Shown here piece by piece: positions 16,353-25,462 of a DNA stretch of 64,000 nt. How positions within the stretch are numbered: position 1 is the first letter of the stretch; each line of letters begins with the position of its first letter. The notes beneath the pieces were generated by a model. The model was not told the origin of the DNA. It saw only the letters and a list, made by a program, of their open reading frames with translations, and searched no databases. This DNA comes from Gammaproteobacteria bacterium (GTDB taxonomy: Bacteria > Pseudomonadota > Gammaproteobacteria > Steroidobacterales > Rariloculaceae), in contig PKRJ01000014.1 in assembly GCA_017577365.1 (NCBI GenBank), positions 5,988-69,987 on the forward strand. The letters are read 5' to 3'. The translations under genes were made by a program, and so were the position numbers.

Positions 16353-18212
16353 GTGCACGCCGACAACACCCGCCTCGCCCGACCGGTGAACGAGCACGAA
16401 GACCATATTCTCGGACCGAAACGCGCGCCGATCACGCTCGTCGAGTACGGGAGCTACGACTGTCCGCACTGCCGAGCCGCGCACGAGCGCATCGCCGCCG
16501 TTCGCACGAGGCTCGGCAACCGGCTGCGCTACGTCTTCAGGCATCGCCCCATTCCGGGCAGCGACCTCGCCCAGCGCGCGGCCGAGCTCGTCGAGATGGC
16601 CCCCACTCCGGAACAGTTCTGGAAGGCGCACGTCGCGTTGATGACGCGCTCGGAATCGCTCACGGAAGACGACCTGCATTACGTCGCGGCGCAACTCGGT
16701 GTCGACGCCGCAACCGGACACTCCGAGATGCGGGCGGCCGCGAAAGCGCGCGTGGCGCGCGACGTCGAAAGCGCGACGGCGAGCGGCGTGAAGTTCACGC
16801 CGACCTTCTTCATCAACGGCCGACGTTACGACGGCGCATGGGACGAAAGCTCGTTCGCCGATGCGATGCTCGGCACGCTCGGCTACAAAGTGCGCGTCGC
16901 CGCGCTCAGCTTCGCGGCGTGGGCGCCTTCGACCGGCATCCTGCTCCTCGTCGCGACCCTGCTCGCGGTCGTGATCTCGAACTCGCCTTTCGCGTCGTCG
17001 TTCGAAGCGTTGTGGAGGACCCCGTTTCAGCTCGCATTCGGCAATGCGGCCTTCGAGCTGACGCTCCGCGAGTGGATAGACGACGCGCTCCTTTCCGTGT
17101 TCTTTCTCGTCGTCGGGCTCGAGATCAAACGCGAGCTCACGGTAGGACACCTCGCGAGTCGCGCGTCGGCCGCATTGCCGATCGCCGCCGCGATCGGCGG
17201 GATGGCGCTCCCCGCCCTGCTCTACGTGCTCGTCGTGCCGTCCGGGCCGTGGACGCACGGATGGGCCGTGCCGATGTCGACGGACACCGCGTTCGCGATC
17301 GCGTTGATCGCGATGCTCGGCCATCGAGTGCCGGTCGAGCTTCGCATCTTTCTGACCGCGGCGGCGATCGTCGACGATATCGGCGCGATCCTCGTCGTCG
17401 CGCTCTTCTATGCCGAAGGCGTCGAGCTCCGGTGGCTGGTGGCGGCCGCGCTGTTCACGGTCCTGCTCGTGATGCTCAACCGCTCCGGCGTCTATCGAGT
17501 CTTTCCCTATTTCGCGGTCGGTATCGCCCTCTGGGCGAGCGTGCACGCCGCGGGCCTGCACGCGACGCTTGCCGGCGTGATTCTCGCGGCGTGCATCCCC
17601 GCCCGGCCGCCGGCCGACTACGCGACGCTCGCGCGTCAGGCCGACGCGATTCTGACGGACGAGGCCCGACGTCAGGAGGAGCAGCTTCGCCACGGTCCTT
17701 CGGAGCCGGCGCTGCGTGCGCTCGACGCGATCAACGATCGCCTGATGAGCCCGAACGAGCGGCTCCTCAGGACCGTCTTTCCGCAGTCGAGCTTCATCGT
17801 GCTGCCGATATTCGCGCTCGCGAACGCGGGCGTCGAGATGACGAGCGAAGTCCTCGCGGGGCATGGAGCGCTGATACTCGCGATCTCACTGGGCCTCGTC
17901 GTCGGCAAGCCGCTCGGGTTCCTCGCGGCAGCCGCGCTCGCCGTGCGCCTCGGCGTCGCCGAGAAGCCGGAGGGCTACTCGTGGCGGCAGCTCGCAGGCG
18001 CCGGTGCCCTCGCCGGCATCGGCTTCACGATGGCGCTCTTCATCGCCGGGCAGGCCTACGCGCTCGAGACCGAGTTCGCCGCCGCGAAGATCGCCGTCTT
18101 CGCGGCGTCATCGGTTTCGGCGGCGATCGGTATCGCGCTGCTCTGGAAGCTCGAGGCCGCAGAGCCGGTCGAGCTCGGGCTCGACTCGGCCCCGAGCACG
18201 AGATCGTCCTGA
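16353..18212 (+). CDS. nhaA: DsbA-like thioredoxin domain fused to NhaA Na+/H+ antiporter
   Basis: The 619-residue protein has two parts. Residues about 15-180 form a DsbA/thioredoxin-fold domain with a CPHC active site (Cys37, Cys40), a cis-Pro region (KFTPTFFINGRRYDG) and no signal peptide. From about 185 on there is a complete NhaA antiporter with its transmembrane helices, including SVFFLVVGLEIKRELTVG, MSTDTAFAIALIAMLG and IVDDIGAILVVALFY, whose Asp-Asp pair carries the transported ions. NhaA exchanges cytoplasmic Na+ for external protons to control pH and salt. The fused domain would face the cytoplasm given the lack of an export signal; its role (redox sensing or chaperoning) is inference. 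The start is GTG at 16353 behind AAGGACAAGGAC. Confidence 0.9.
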   Translation: MHADNTRLARPVNEHEDHILGPKRAPITLVEYGSYDCPHCRAAHERIAAVRTRLGNRLRYVFRHRPIPGSDLAQRAAELVEMAPTPEQFWKAHVALMTRSESLTEDDLHYVAAQLGVDAATGHSEMRAAAKARVARDVESATASGVKFTPTFFINGRRYDGAWDESSFADAMLGTLGYKVRVAALSFAAWAPSTGILLLVATLLAVVISNSPFASSFEALWRTPFQLAFGNAAFELTLREWIDDALLSVFFLVVGLEIKRELTVGHLASRASAALPIAAAIGGMALPALLYVLVVPSGPWTHGWAVPMSTDTAFAIALIAMLGHRVPVELRIFLTAAAIVDDIGAILVVALFYAEGVELRWLVAAALFTVLLVMLNRSGVYRVFPYFAVGIALWASVHAAGLHATLAGVILAACIPARPPADYATLARQADAILTDEARRQEEQLRHGPSEPALRALDAINDRLMSPNERLLRTVFPQSSFIVLPIFALANAGVEMTSEVLAGHGALILAISLGLVVGKPLGFLAAAALAVRLGVAEKPEGYSWRQLAGAGALAGIGFTMALFIAGQAYALETEFAAAKIAVFAASSVSAAIGIALLWKLEAAEPVELGLDSAPSTRSS

Positions 18213-18247
18213 TCGACGCCGCTGGAGCCCTCCGGCTCGAGCCTGAC

Positions 18248-20089
18248 TCAGCCCTCGAGCAGCTCCCTGTTCCTGACCGCCCCGCGATCGGCGCTCGTCG
18301 TGAGCGCCGCGTAGGCCTTGAGCGCGGCGCTGACCTTGCGCGGGCGAGGCGCGGCCGGCTTCCAGCCTTTCTTGTCCTGAGCGGCGCGCCGCCGCGCGAG
18401 CTCGTCATCGGACACCTCGAGCCGGATGATGCGATTCGGGATATCGATCGTGATCATGTCGCCGGGCTCGACGAGCCCGATCGTGCCGCCTTCGGCTGCC
18501 TCGGGCGAGACGTGGCCGATCGAGAGCCCGGAGCTGCCGCCCGAGAAGCGTCCGTCCGTGATCAAGGCGCAGCTCGTCGCGAGCCCCCGCGATTTGAGAT
18601 AGCTCGTCGGATAGAGCATCTCCTGCATGCCGGGACCGCCCCGCGGACCTTCGTAGCGGACGATCACGACGTCGCCGGGCTTCACCGCGCCGCCGAGGAT
18701 GCCCTCGACCGCCGCCTCTTGACTTTCGAAGATCACCGCGGGTCCGCGAAACTTCAGCAGCCTTTCGTCGACGCCCGCCGTCTTCACGATGCAGCCGCGC
18801 TCGGCGAGATTGCCGTACAGCACCGCGAGGCCGCCGTCCCGGCTGTACGCGGACAACACCGAGCGAATGCAGCCCTTCTCACGGTCCGTATCCAGCTCAT
18901 CGTACCGGTAGCTCTGCGAGAACGCCTGCTGCGTCGGGATGCCGGCCGGCCCGGCGCGGAAAAACTCCGCGACTTCCGGGCTCCGGTTACGCATCACGTC
19001 CCACTTCTCGAGCGCGTCGGCGAGCGTCGCGCTGTGCACCGTCGACACCGACGTATCGATCAGTCCCGCGCGGTCGAGCTCGCCGAGGATCGCCATCACG
19101 CCGCCTGCCCGATGCACGTCCTCCATGTGGTAGTGGCTCGACGGCGCGACCTTGCAGAGCGTCGGCACGCGACGCGACAGGCGGTCGACGTCGCGCATCG
19201 TGAAATCGACCTCGGCTTCCTGCGCGGCCGCAAGGAGATGCAGCACGGTGTTCGTCGAGCCGCCCATCGCGATGTCGAGCGACATCGCATTCTCGAACGC
19301 CGTCTTGTTCGCGATCGACCGCGGCAGCACGCGCTCGTCGCCTTCCTCGTAGTAACGCTTCGCGAGCTCGACGATGAGCTCCCCGGCCCTGCGGAAAAGC
19401 TTCTCGCGGTCCGCGTGCGTCGCGAGCAGCGAGCCGTTGCCCGGGAGCGAGAGGCCCAGCGCTTCGGTCAGGCAGTTCATCGAGTTCGCCGTGAACATGC
19501 CCGAGCACGAGCCGCACGTCGGACAGGCCGACCGCTCGATGCGCTGCACGTCGGCATCGGGGACGCGCTTGTCCGCCGCGGCGACCATCGCGTCGATCAG
19601 GTCGAGCTTCACGGACTTCTCCGCGAGCCGCGTCTTGCCCGCCTCCATCGGCCCGCCCGACACGAAGATCGTCGGGATGTTGAGCCGCAGCGCCGCCATC
19701 AGCATGCCCGGCGTGATCTTGTCGCAGTTCGAGATGCAGACGAGCGCATCGGCCATGTGCGCGTTGCACATGTACTCGACGCTGTCCGCGATGAGCTCGC
19801 GCGACGGGAGGCTGTAGAGCATGCCGTCGTGGCCCATCGCGATACCGTCGTCGACGGCGATCGTGTTGAACTCCTTCCCGACGCCGCCCGCGCGCTCGAT
19901 CTCGGAGATCACGAGCTGCCCCAGATCTTTGAGATGCACGTGCCCCGGCACGAACTGCGTGAACGAGTTCGCGACGGCAATGATCGGCTTGCCGAAATCG
20001 CCGTCCTTCATGCCGGTCGCGCGCCACAGCGCGCGTGCCCCGGCCATGTTGCGTCCGGACGTGCTGACACGAGAGCGGAGTGCTGGCAT
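18248..20089 (-). CDS. ilvD: Dihydroxy-acid dehydratase
   Basis: The 613-residue protein is IlvD, the iron-sulfur enzyme that converts 2,3-dihydroxy-isovalerate (or -methylvalerate) to the 2-keto acid in valine, isoleucine, leucine and pantothenate synthesis. Cluster and active-site segments are evident: SNCDKITPGMLMAALRLNIP, then SACPTCGSCSGMFTANSMN, then LPGNGS, and near the C-terminus SGGSSGLSIGHVSPEAAEGG. Its length matches the E. coli enzyme (616). The ATG at 20089 starts MPALRSRVSTSGRNMAGAR, typical for IlvD; upstream in-frame codons are not conserved. It is the only amino-acid biosynthesis gene in this area, divergent from the LigM-like gene and tail-to-tail with nhaA (35-nt gap). Confidence 0.97.
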   Translation of the reverse strand: MPALRSRVSTSGRNMAGARALWRATGMKDGDFGKPIIAVANSFTQFVPGHVHLKDLGQLVISEIERAGGVGKEFNTIAVDDGIAMGHDGMLYSLPSRELIADSVEYMCNAHMADALVCISNCDKITPGMLMAALRLNIPTIFVSGGPMEAGKTRLAEKSVKLDLIDAMVAAADKRVPDADVQRIERSACPTCGSCSGMFTANSMNCLTEALGLSLPGNGSLLATHADREKLFRRAGELIVELAKRYYEEGDERVLPRSIANKTAFENAMSLDIAMGGSTNTVLHLLAAAQEAEVDFTMRDVDRLSRRVPTLCKVAPSSHYHMEDVHRAGGVMAILGELDRAGLIDTSVSTVHSATLADALEKWDVMRNRSPEVAEFFRAGPAGIPTQQAFSQSYRYDELDTDREKGCIRSVLSAYSRDGGLAVLYGNLAERGCIVKTAGVDERLLKFRGPAVIFESQEAAVEGILGGAVKPGDVVIVRYEGPRGGPGMQEMLYPTSYLKSRGLATSCALITDGRFSGGSSGLSIGHVSPEAAEGGTIGLVEPGDMITIDIPNRIIRLEVSDDELARRRAAQDKKGWKPAAPRPRKVSAALKAYAALTTSADRGAVRNRELLEG

Positions 20090-20257
20090 CGAATCTTCCT
20101 GATCTAGCGAGTCGAAATGCCCGGCCGCGGGCCGCAGCGCCGATACCGGGAAGTACGGGTTCTCAGAGCCTAGTATAGCGGTTAGCGAGCCGCGCAATTG
20201 CCGGCCGCTGGGGCCTCAGCCGTCCCGGGAAACGAACGCCGGACGAAAAACCGTATT

Positions 20258-20277
20258 GTCCGTTACTATTTGCGGAC
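20258..20277 (+). promoter_or_regulatory. Possible -10 element inside a short inverted repeat, LigM-like gene
   Basis: GTCCG (20258-20262) and CGGAC (20273-20277) flank a segment containing TACTAT (20264-20269), 65 nt before the LigM-like ATG. No good -35 hexamer is visible, so an activator-dependent promoter is possible. Confidence 0.3.
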
Positions 20278-20334
20278 CGCTGTGCCCGACCGGGCCGGAC
20301 GATCGACAACGGCAAATTGGGGGGATCGACGAGC

Positions 20335-21720
20335 ATGGCCAAGAACCTCGAAGAAGCGATCAAGGAAGCCGGAAGCCCGGTGAAGCTCTTGTGGAACTCG
20401 ACGACGCCGCCCGCGATCGTGCCGCGGGTCGTGCCCGAGTTCACGAACTGGCGCGACGAGCAGCTCGCGTGGCGCCGCACCGCGGTGCTCTACGACCAGT
20501 CGCACCACATGGCCGACCTGAACATCAAGGGCAAGGATGCGCTTGCGCTGATCGGCCGGCTCGCGATCAACAGCGTGAAGCATTTCCCGGTCGACATGGC
20601 GAAGCAGTTCGTTGCGGTCAACTACGACGGCTACGTCATCGGCGACAATATCCTCTTTCACCTCGACGACGACGAATATCACGCCGTCGGCATACCGCCT
20701 TCGATCAACTGGCTGCACTATCACGCCGTCACGGGGGGCTACGACGTCCGCGTCTGGCGCGACGACAACTCCTATTACAGGAAAGGCGATCCGGTCCTGT
20801 ACCGTTATCAGATCCAAGGCCCGGGCGCGATGGAGGTCATCCGCGAGGCGACGGGGAAAGAGCCGCCGAAGGTGCGTTTCTTCCACATGACGCGACTCGA
20901 GATCGCCGGCAAGACCGTCCGGGCGCTGCGCCACGGCATGGCCGGCGAGCCCGGGTTCGAGATCTGGGGCCCATGGGAGGACAACGAGGTCGTCCACGCG
21001 GCGCTGCTCGAAGCGGGCAAGAAGCACGGCCTCGTCCAGGTCGGTGGACGCGCTTACCACACGAACGCGCTCGAGTCCGGCTGGCTGCCGCGGCCGCTGC
21101 CGGCGATCTACACCGGCGAGAAGATGAAGCCCTACCGCGAGTGGCTCTCCGAGAACTCCTACGAGGCGACGGCCCCGCTCGGCGGCAGCTTCTACTCGGA
21201 CAACATCGAGGACTACTACTTCACGCCTTACGACCTCGATTACGGCCGTTTGATCGGCTTCGATCACGATTTCATCGGCCGCGAGGCGCTGGAGGCCATG
21301 GCCGCGGACGGCCGAAGCGAACGCCGAAAGAAAGTCACGTTCGTCTGGAACGGCGACGATACCGCGGCCGCCTACGGCTCGATGTTCCAGGACGGGGTCG
21401 GCGCGAAGTTCATCAACCTGCCGATGTCGCTCTACGACACGTTCCATGCCGACCGCATCGAAGCGGACGGCAAGGTCGTCGGCATATCGACCTGGACCGG
21501 CTACTCGGCCAATTTCCGTCGGATCCTCTCGCTCGGCACGATCGATGCCGAATACGCCGAGCCGGGCACGGAGGTGACGCTCGTCTGGGGCGAGGATCGG
21601 CCTTCGAAGAAAGTTCAGGTCGAGGAGCACGTGCCGTTCGAGATCCGCGCGACGGTCATGCCTGCGCCGATCGTCGAGAAGGCGCGTACCGTCTATCGCT
21701 CGAATGCGGACGTCGCGTAG
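20335..21720 (+). CDS. LigM-like tetrahydrofolate-dependent O-demethylase
   Basis: The 461-residue protein is a member of the GcvT/aminomethyltransferase superfamily and collinear with LigM and DesA, which move the methyl group of vanillate, 3-O-methylgallate or syringate to tetrahydrofolate. Matching blocks include VVPEFTNWRDEQLAWR, LYDQSHHMADL, NWLHYHAVTGGY, LRHGMAGEPGFEIWGP, LESGWLPRPLPAIYTGEK and GGSFYSDNIEDYYFTPY. It is cytoplasmic. The ATG at 20335 has GGGGGATCGACG upstream; an upstream TTG at 20317 overlaps that site and is less likely. It lies near the DODA-type dioxygenase and next to an aldehyde dehydrogenase, consistent with methoxylated aromatic catabolism. Other family members act on different methyl donors, so the substrate is inference. 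Confidence 0.85.
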   Translation: MAKNLEEAIKEAGSPVKLLWNSTTPPAIVPRVVPEFTNWRDEQLAWRRTAVLYDQSHHMADLNIKGKDALALIGRLAINSVKHFPVDMAKQFVAVNYDGYVIGDNILFHLDDDEYHAVGIPPSINWLHYHAVTGGYDVRVWRDDNSYYRKGDPVLYRYQIQGPGAMEVIREATGKEPPKVRFFHMTRLEIAGKTVRALRHGMAGEPGFEIWGPWEDNEVVHAALLEAGKKHGLVQVGGRAYHTNALESGWLPRPLPAIYTGEKMKPYREWLSENSYEATAPLGGSFYSDNIEDYYFTPYDLDYGRLIGFDHDFIGREALEAMAADGRSERRKKVTFVWNGDDTAAAYGSMFQDGVGAKFINLPMSLYDTFHADRIEADGKVVGISTWTGYSANFRRILSLGTIDAEYAEPGTEVTLVWGEDRPSKKVQVEEHVPFEIRATVMPAPIVEKARTVYRSNADVA

Positions 21721-21751
21721 GCGCGAGCCCTCGTTGCCATCGGGTCGGGCG

Positions 21752-21881
21752 GCGCCGCGCCGTGCGCTCGTAATGCATGTCTTGCCGGACCGCCGCAAGT
21801 CCATCCATGGAGGCTGCGGGCGCGGCGTCCATGCCGCGCACGCTCCGGCAAGACACGCATCACGAGCGCACGGCGCGGCGC
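21752..21881. repeat. 38-bp near-perfect inverted repeat between convergent genes
   Basis: The left arm (21752-21789, starting GCGCCGCGCCGTGCGCTCGT) and right arm (21844-21881) are reverse complements with only 2 mismatches in 38 bp. The 54-nt centre holds a further small hairpin (GCGCGGC...GCCGCGC). It fills the space between the convergent LigM-like and aldehyde dehydrogenase genes, the right arm ending 1 nt before the dehydrogenase stop, so it can act as a bidirectional terminator. A palindromic mobile element is an alternative. Confidence 0.8.
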
Positions 21882-21882
21882 G

Positions 21883-23238
21883 CTAATGCGGCTGGTGGAT
21901 ATATACCGCTCGCTCGTGCGAGAAGGCCCTGAAACCGAAGACGCCGTGGTAGCTGCCCATCCCGCTCTGGTTGATCCCGCCGAACGGCAGCTTGTTCTCC
22001 AAGTAGTGAGAGAAGAAGCCGTTGATCGTCACGCCGCCCGATGACGTGCGGCTCAGCACCTTGTCGATCGTCTTCGGGTCGTTGCTGTAGATATAGAGCG
22101 CGAGCGGCTTGTCGCGGCCCGCGACGAACGAGATCGCGTCATCGAGCCGCTCGTAGGTCATCACCGGCACGATCGGCGCGAAAATCTCTTCCTGCATGAT
22201 CTGCATGTCGGGCGTGACTTCGGTCAGCAGGGTCGGATGAATCGTGCGATCGGCCTCCTCGAGGATGCCCCCGACCGCGACGCGAGCGCCCTTCGCGACG
22301 GCGTCGTCGAAGAGCCGCTTCACTCTCGCGAAGTTCTGCTCGTTGATGACCTGCGCGATCTTTTCCTTCTGAATGCGACCGTCGTCGCCGTAGAGGTTCT
22401 GAGCGACCTTCGCCCGGAACTCCTCGATCAGCACGCCTTTTTGCCCCTCATTGATCAAGACGTAATCCGGGCAGATGCAGGCCTGGCCGCCGTTGAACTG
22501 CTTCGCCGCCGCGAGATCCGCCGCGAGCTTCTTGACGTCCGCATCCTCGTCCACGATCACCGGCGACTTGCCGCCGAGCTCGAGCGTCACGGTCGCGAGA
22601 TGCTTCGCCGCGGCCTGCATGACGATCTTGCCGACGCGCGTGCTGCCGGTGAAGAAGATATGGTCGAACGGAAGCTCGAGCAGCGCCGAGGCGACGTCGA
22701 CGCCGCCCTCGAACAACGCGACTTCCTTCTCATCGAACGCCTCGCGGATGATCCTGGCCGCGACGCTAGCGGTGTTGGGACAGTAGTCCGAAAGCTTCAC
22801 GATGCAGCAATTTCCGGCCGCGATCGCGGCCGCGAGCGGGCCGAGCACGAGCCCGAGCGGGAAATTCCACGGGCCGAGGATCAGGCATACGCCCCTCGGC
22901 TCGTAGACGATTCTCGCGCGGTCCTTCTCGTTCAGCGACGGCTGCACGTCGACCGGCTTCATCCACTCCTCGACGTTGTCGATGTTGCGCTGGATATTCG
23001 CGAGGACGTTCAGGACCTCGGTGACGCGGATCTCGTTCTCGGGCTTGCGGATATCCTTCCTGACCGCCGCGACGATCTCGTCCTGATGGGCTTCGACCGC
23101 CGCCTTCAGCTTCCTGAGCTTCTCCCTGCGCTGCTCGGGCGTGGTGGCGGCCATCTCCCACCGATGCGCGCGCTGTAGCGCGAAGACCCGCTCGATCTCC
23201 GAGGAAACGCTTCGGACGCTCTGTTCGGCTGTGCTCAT
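21883..23238 (-). CDS. Aldehyde dehydrogenase, class 3/coniferyl-type
   Basis: The 451-residue protein is an NAD(P)-dependent aldehyde dehydrogenase of the class 3 group that includes coniferyl aldehyde dehydrogenases, which lack the longer N-terminal region of other classes. It shows the cofactor motif FFTGSTRVGKIVMQAAAKHL, the glutamate motif LELGGKSPVIV, the catalytic cysteine in NGGQACICPDYVLI and the C-terminal SGMGSYHGVFGF block. Oxidation of fatty or aromatic aldehydes to acids is the family reaction. The ATG at 23238 follows GAGGGGAGCACC. It faces the LigM-like gene across a long inverted repeat; a joint role in lignin-derived aromatics is plausible but not shown. Confidence 0.9.
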   Translation of the reverse strand: MSTAEQSVRSVSSEIERVFALQRAHRWEMAATTPEQRREKLRKLKAAVEAHQDEIVAAVRKDIRKPENEIRVTEVLNVLANIQRNIDNVEEWMKPVDVQPSLNEKDRARIVYEPRGVCLILGPWNFPLGLVLGPLAAAIAAGNCCIVKLSDYCPNTASVAARIIREAFDEKEVALFEGGVDVASALLELPFDHIFFTGSTRVGKIVMQAAAKHLATVTLELGGKSPVIVDEDADVKKLAADLAAAKQFNGGQACICPDYVLINEGQKGVLIEEFRAKVAQNLYGDDGRIQKEKIAQVINEQNFARVKRLFDDAVAKGARVAVGGILEEADRTIHPTLLTEVTPDMQIMQEEIFAPIVPVMTYERLDDAISFVAGRDKPLALYIYSNDPKTIDKVLSRTSSGGVTINGFFSHYLENKLPFGGINQSGMGSYHGVFGFRAFSHERAVYIHQPH

Positions 23239-23329
23239 GGTGCTCCCCTCCAATGCAATGCGCGGGCTCGCGTCCGCGCTCGCGGCCGAGCCCCATATTA
23301 GCACCAGGTCAGGAGCCGGCCTTCGCGGA

Positions 23330-25462
23330 TTACCGTGTCGGGCCGGAGCCCTCGGCGAGACCGAGGATCCACTCTGCCATCACTCGCGCGTCGTCCAAAG
23401 ACACCCACTGATTCGGGACCATGGGCACGAGCCCCCAGTTCCCCCCGCCGCCGTGCACGATCTTGTGCGCAAGCACATCGATCATCACGTCCTTGCTCGG
23501 CGCGTGCCGGGCGGCAATCGCCACATACGGCGGACCGAGCGACGGCTCGTCGATCCGATGACAGGCATCGCAGCGCGCCTCGTCGACGAGGCGCGCGCCG
23601 TCTCGCGCATCGGCAGCGGGACTCGTGCGCAGCGGGTTGCCCCGAGGCGTCGCCCGTTTCGTCTGCACGGGCGCTTCCGGAAGCGTGAATCGCTCGGGAT
23701 ACGCGCCGTCACCCGGATCGATGATCAGCGCCATTCTCGGCCCCTGCACGATGTCGACGATATTCGCGTACGACGTGATCAACACGCCGGTCCTCGGATC
23801 GACGTCGATCATGCGCAGGAACGCCTGCTCCCGCGGCAGCGGCAGAACGCCGAAAGACTTCGTCTTCGGATCGAATCGATAGATCACGTCGCCGTTCGCG
23901 GTCGCGATCCATACGACCCGCCGGAGCGGGTCCCACGTCGTCGCGTAGGGAGCGCTGGCCCTGTCGGGCAAGTCGTAAACGCCGATCAGCTCGCGAGTCT
24001 TCGCGTCGAGCTCCGCGATTTGCCCGCTGCCGTAGAGCGCGAAGTAAATGACGTCGTCGTCGCTGATCGTGATGCGGCGCGGGCCGGCGTTCGGATCCGC
24101 AAACTGGATCGGTCCGATGAAAGACTGCTTCTCGATGTCGAACCCGCCGACCGTACCGTTGGCGAGCTGGCTGTACCAGACCTCGCCGAGGTCGCGAGTC
24201 ATGATGAGCCCATAGAGCGCGGCGCGCCCCGGCCGTCCCGGCGACGGCGGTGCGTTCCAGATCTCCGTCTTGCCGCGTGCGGGATCGAAATATCCGACCG
24301 CGGTGTTGCCGATGTCGGAGAACCAAACCCGGCCCTCCCGATCCGTCACAAGCTCGTGCTCGTAGCCGAAGCTCAGATCGTGAATGCCGGGAACGCGGCC
24401 ATCGTTCGTCACGAGATGCCACGTGCGCCACGTCATGCTCTCGACGTCGAGGTGCGCGACGATGCCGTTGAAGAGCGGCGTGATCCACAGCGAGCCGTCG
24501 TTGCCGCGGTGCAGCGAGTGCGGGCCCATCAGCACGTCCGAAGGCACGTCGTGCGCTTCCGCGTCCCCGCTCGCGATATCGACGGCGAACACGCGATTCG
24601 CCGAGACGTCCGCAACCCAGAGCTTCGGCGGATCGCCGAGGAGCAGCGCCTCGCGCACGGCGTTCGGGTGCGGAATCTCGAATTCCCAGATCGTCGTGTC
24701 GCGCGTCGCGATCAGCGGCGCACCCCACGAGTAACCCGAGATCGAATCGAGTCGATCGTCGAAGATGTCCACGAGCAACGCCGCCGTTTCCGCGCCGTTA
24801 TCGACGGCATAGACGGCGTCGGTATCGATCTTCTCGCCCGGATCGCGCCTGCCGCGGGAGAACTCCCACCGCGAGAGGTAGTTCATGTATTTGACGATCG
24901 CGTTCCAGCTCTGCTCGCGCGCGAGCCGCGGGTTCGGTGCGTGCTGATCCGCGATCAGCCGGGCGAAATTGCGCACCTCCGACGACGGCACCTGATGGCA
25001 GTCGATGCAATCCATGATGAGCTTGGACTGCCGAGCACGATCTCCGATGCGGGCGAGCCACGCGGACGCCGGTGCGACGTCCGCCTGGTTCGTGCGCGGG
25101 CGCACGATCAATGTCGCGCGCAGAGATCGAGACTCGCCCTTGTCCTCGACGGTCCATTGCACGCCGACCTGCTCGTGATCGAGCGAGCGCACGACGAGCG
25201 GTACCGATTCCGGCGTGATCTCCGGATACCGCCCTGGAATAGCGAATCGGCCGTCGTCGCCGCTGAAGACCGTCACGGCGCTCGCGCCCGGCGCGCCGTC
25301 GTCTCGGTCGAAGATCACCTGTGCGCCGGCGACGGGCCGGCCGTTGACGTCCATGACCCTCCCTTCGACCGTCGAGGCGGCCTGCGCGTGAGCGCCGAAG
25401 GCGATGAGCGCTGCGCAGGCTGTAACGACTCGAGACGAACGGACCAGCACGGCACCAGCCAT
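23330..25462 (-). CDS. Secreted cytochrome c / Vgb-like beta-propeller hybrid
   Basis: The 710-residue protein has a signal peptide (residues 1-29). A carboxypeptidase-regulatory-like beta-sandwich follows (TVEGRVMDVNGRPVAGAQVIF, 31-51). A first heme site is CIDCHQ (Cys152, Cys155, His156). The middle is a streptogramin-lyase (Vgb)-like beta-propeller of repeated strands (for example VWFSDIGNTAVGYFDPA). A C-terminal cytochrome c domain has CDACH (Cys631, Cys634, His635) and a probable Met ligand in GLVPMVPN. It would therefore bind up to two c-type hemes in the periplasm, matured by the Ccm system encoded in this window. Such hybrids may oxidise a small alcohol or aromatic, but the reaction is unknown. 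The ribosome site AGGAAGAG precedes the ATG. Confidence 0.82.
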   Translation of the reverse strand: MAGAVLVRSSRVVTACAALIAFGAHAQAASTVEGRVMDVNGRPVAGAQVIFDRDDGAPGASAVTVFSGDDGRFAIPGRYPEITPESVPLVVRSLDHEQVGVQWTVEDKGESRSLRATLIVRPRTNQADVAPASAWLARIGDRARQSKLIMDCIDCHQVPSSEVRNFARLIADQHAPNPRLAREQSWNAIVKYMNYLSRWEFSRGRRDPGEKIDTDAVYAVDNGAETAALLVDIFDDRLDSISGYSWGAPLIATRDTTIWEFEIPHPNAVREALLLGDPPKLWVADVSANRVFAVDIASGDAEAHDVPSDVLMGPHSLHRGNDGSLWITPLFNGIVAHLDVESMTWRTWHLVTNDGRVPGIHDLSFGYEHELVTDREGRVWFSDIGNTAVGYFDPARGKTEIWNAPPSPGRPGRAALYGLIMTRDLGEVWYSQLANGTVGGFDIEKQSFIGPIQFADPNAGPRRITISDDDVIYFALYGSGQIAELDAKTRELIGVYDLPDRASAPYATTWDPLRRVVWIATANGDVIYRFDPKTKSFGVLPLPREQAFLRMIDVDPRTGVLITSYANIVDIVQGPRMALIIDPGDGAYPERFTLPEAPVQTKRATPRGNPLRTSPAADARDGARLVDEARCDACHRIDEPSLGPPYVAIAARHAPSKDVMIDVLAHKIVHGGGGNWGLVPMVPNQWVSLDDARVMAEWILGLAEGSGPTR

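Noticed and set aside
16238..20107. 1289-codon plus-strand open frame spanning nhaA and opposite ilvD
   Set aside because: It crosses two well-identified genes in wrong frames and consists of Arg/Ala/Asp-rich low-information sequence.
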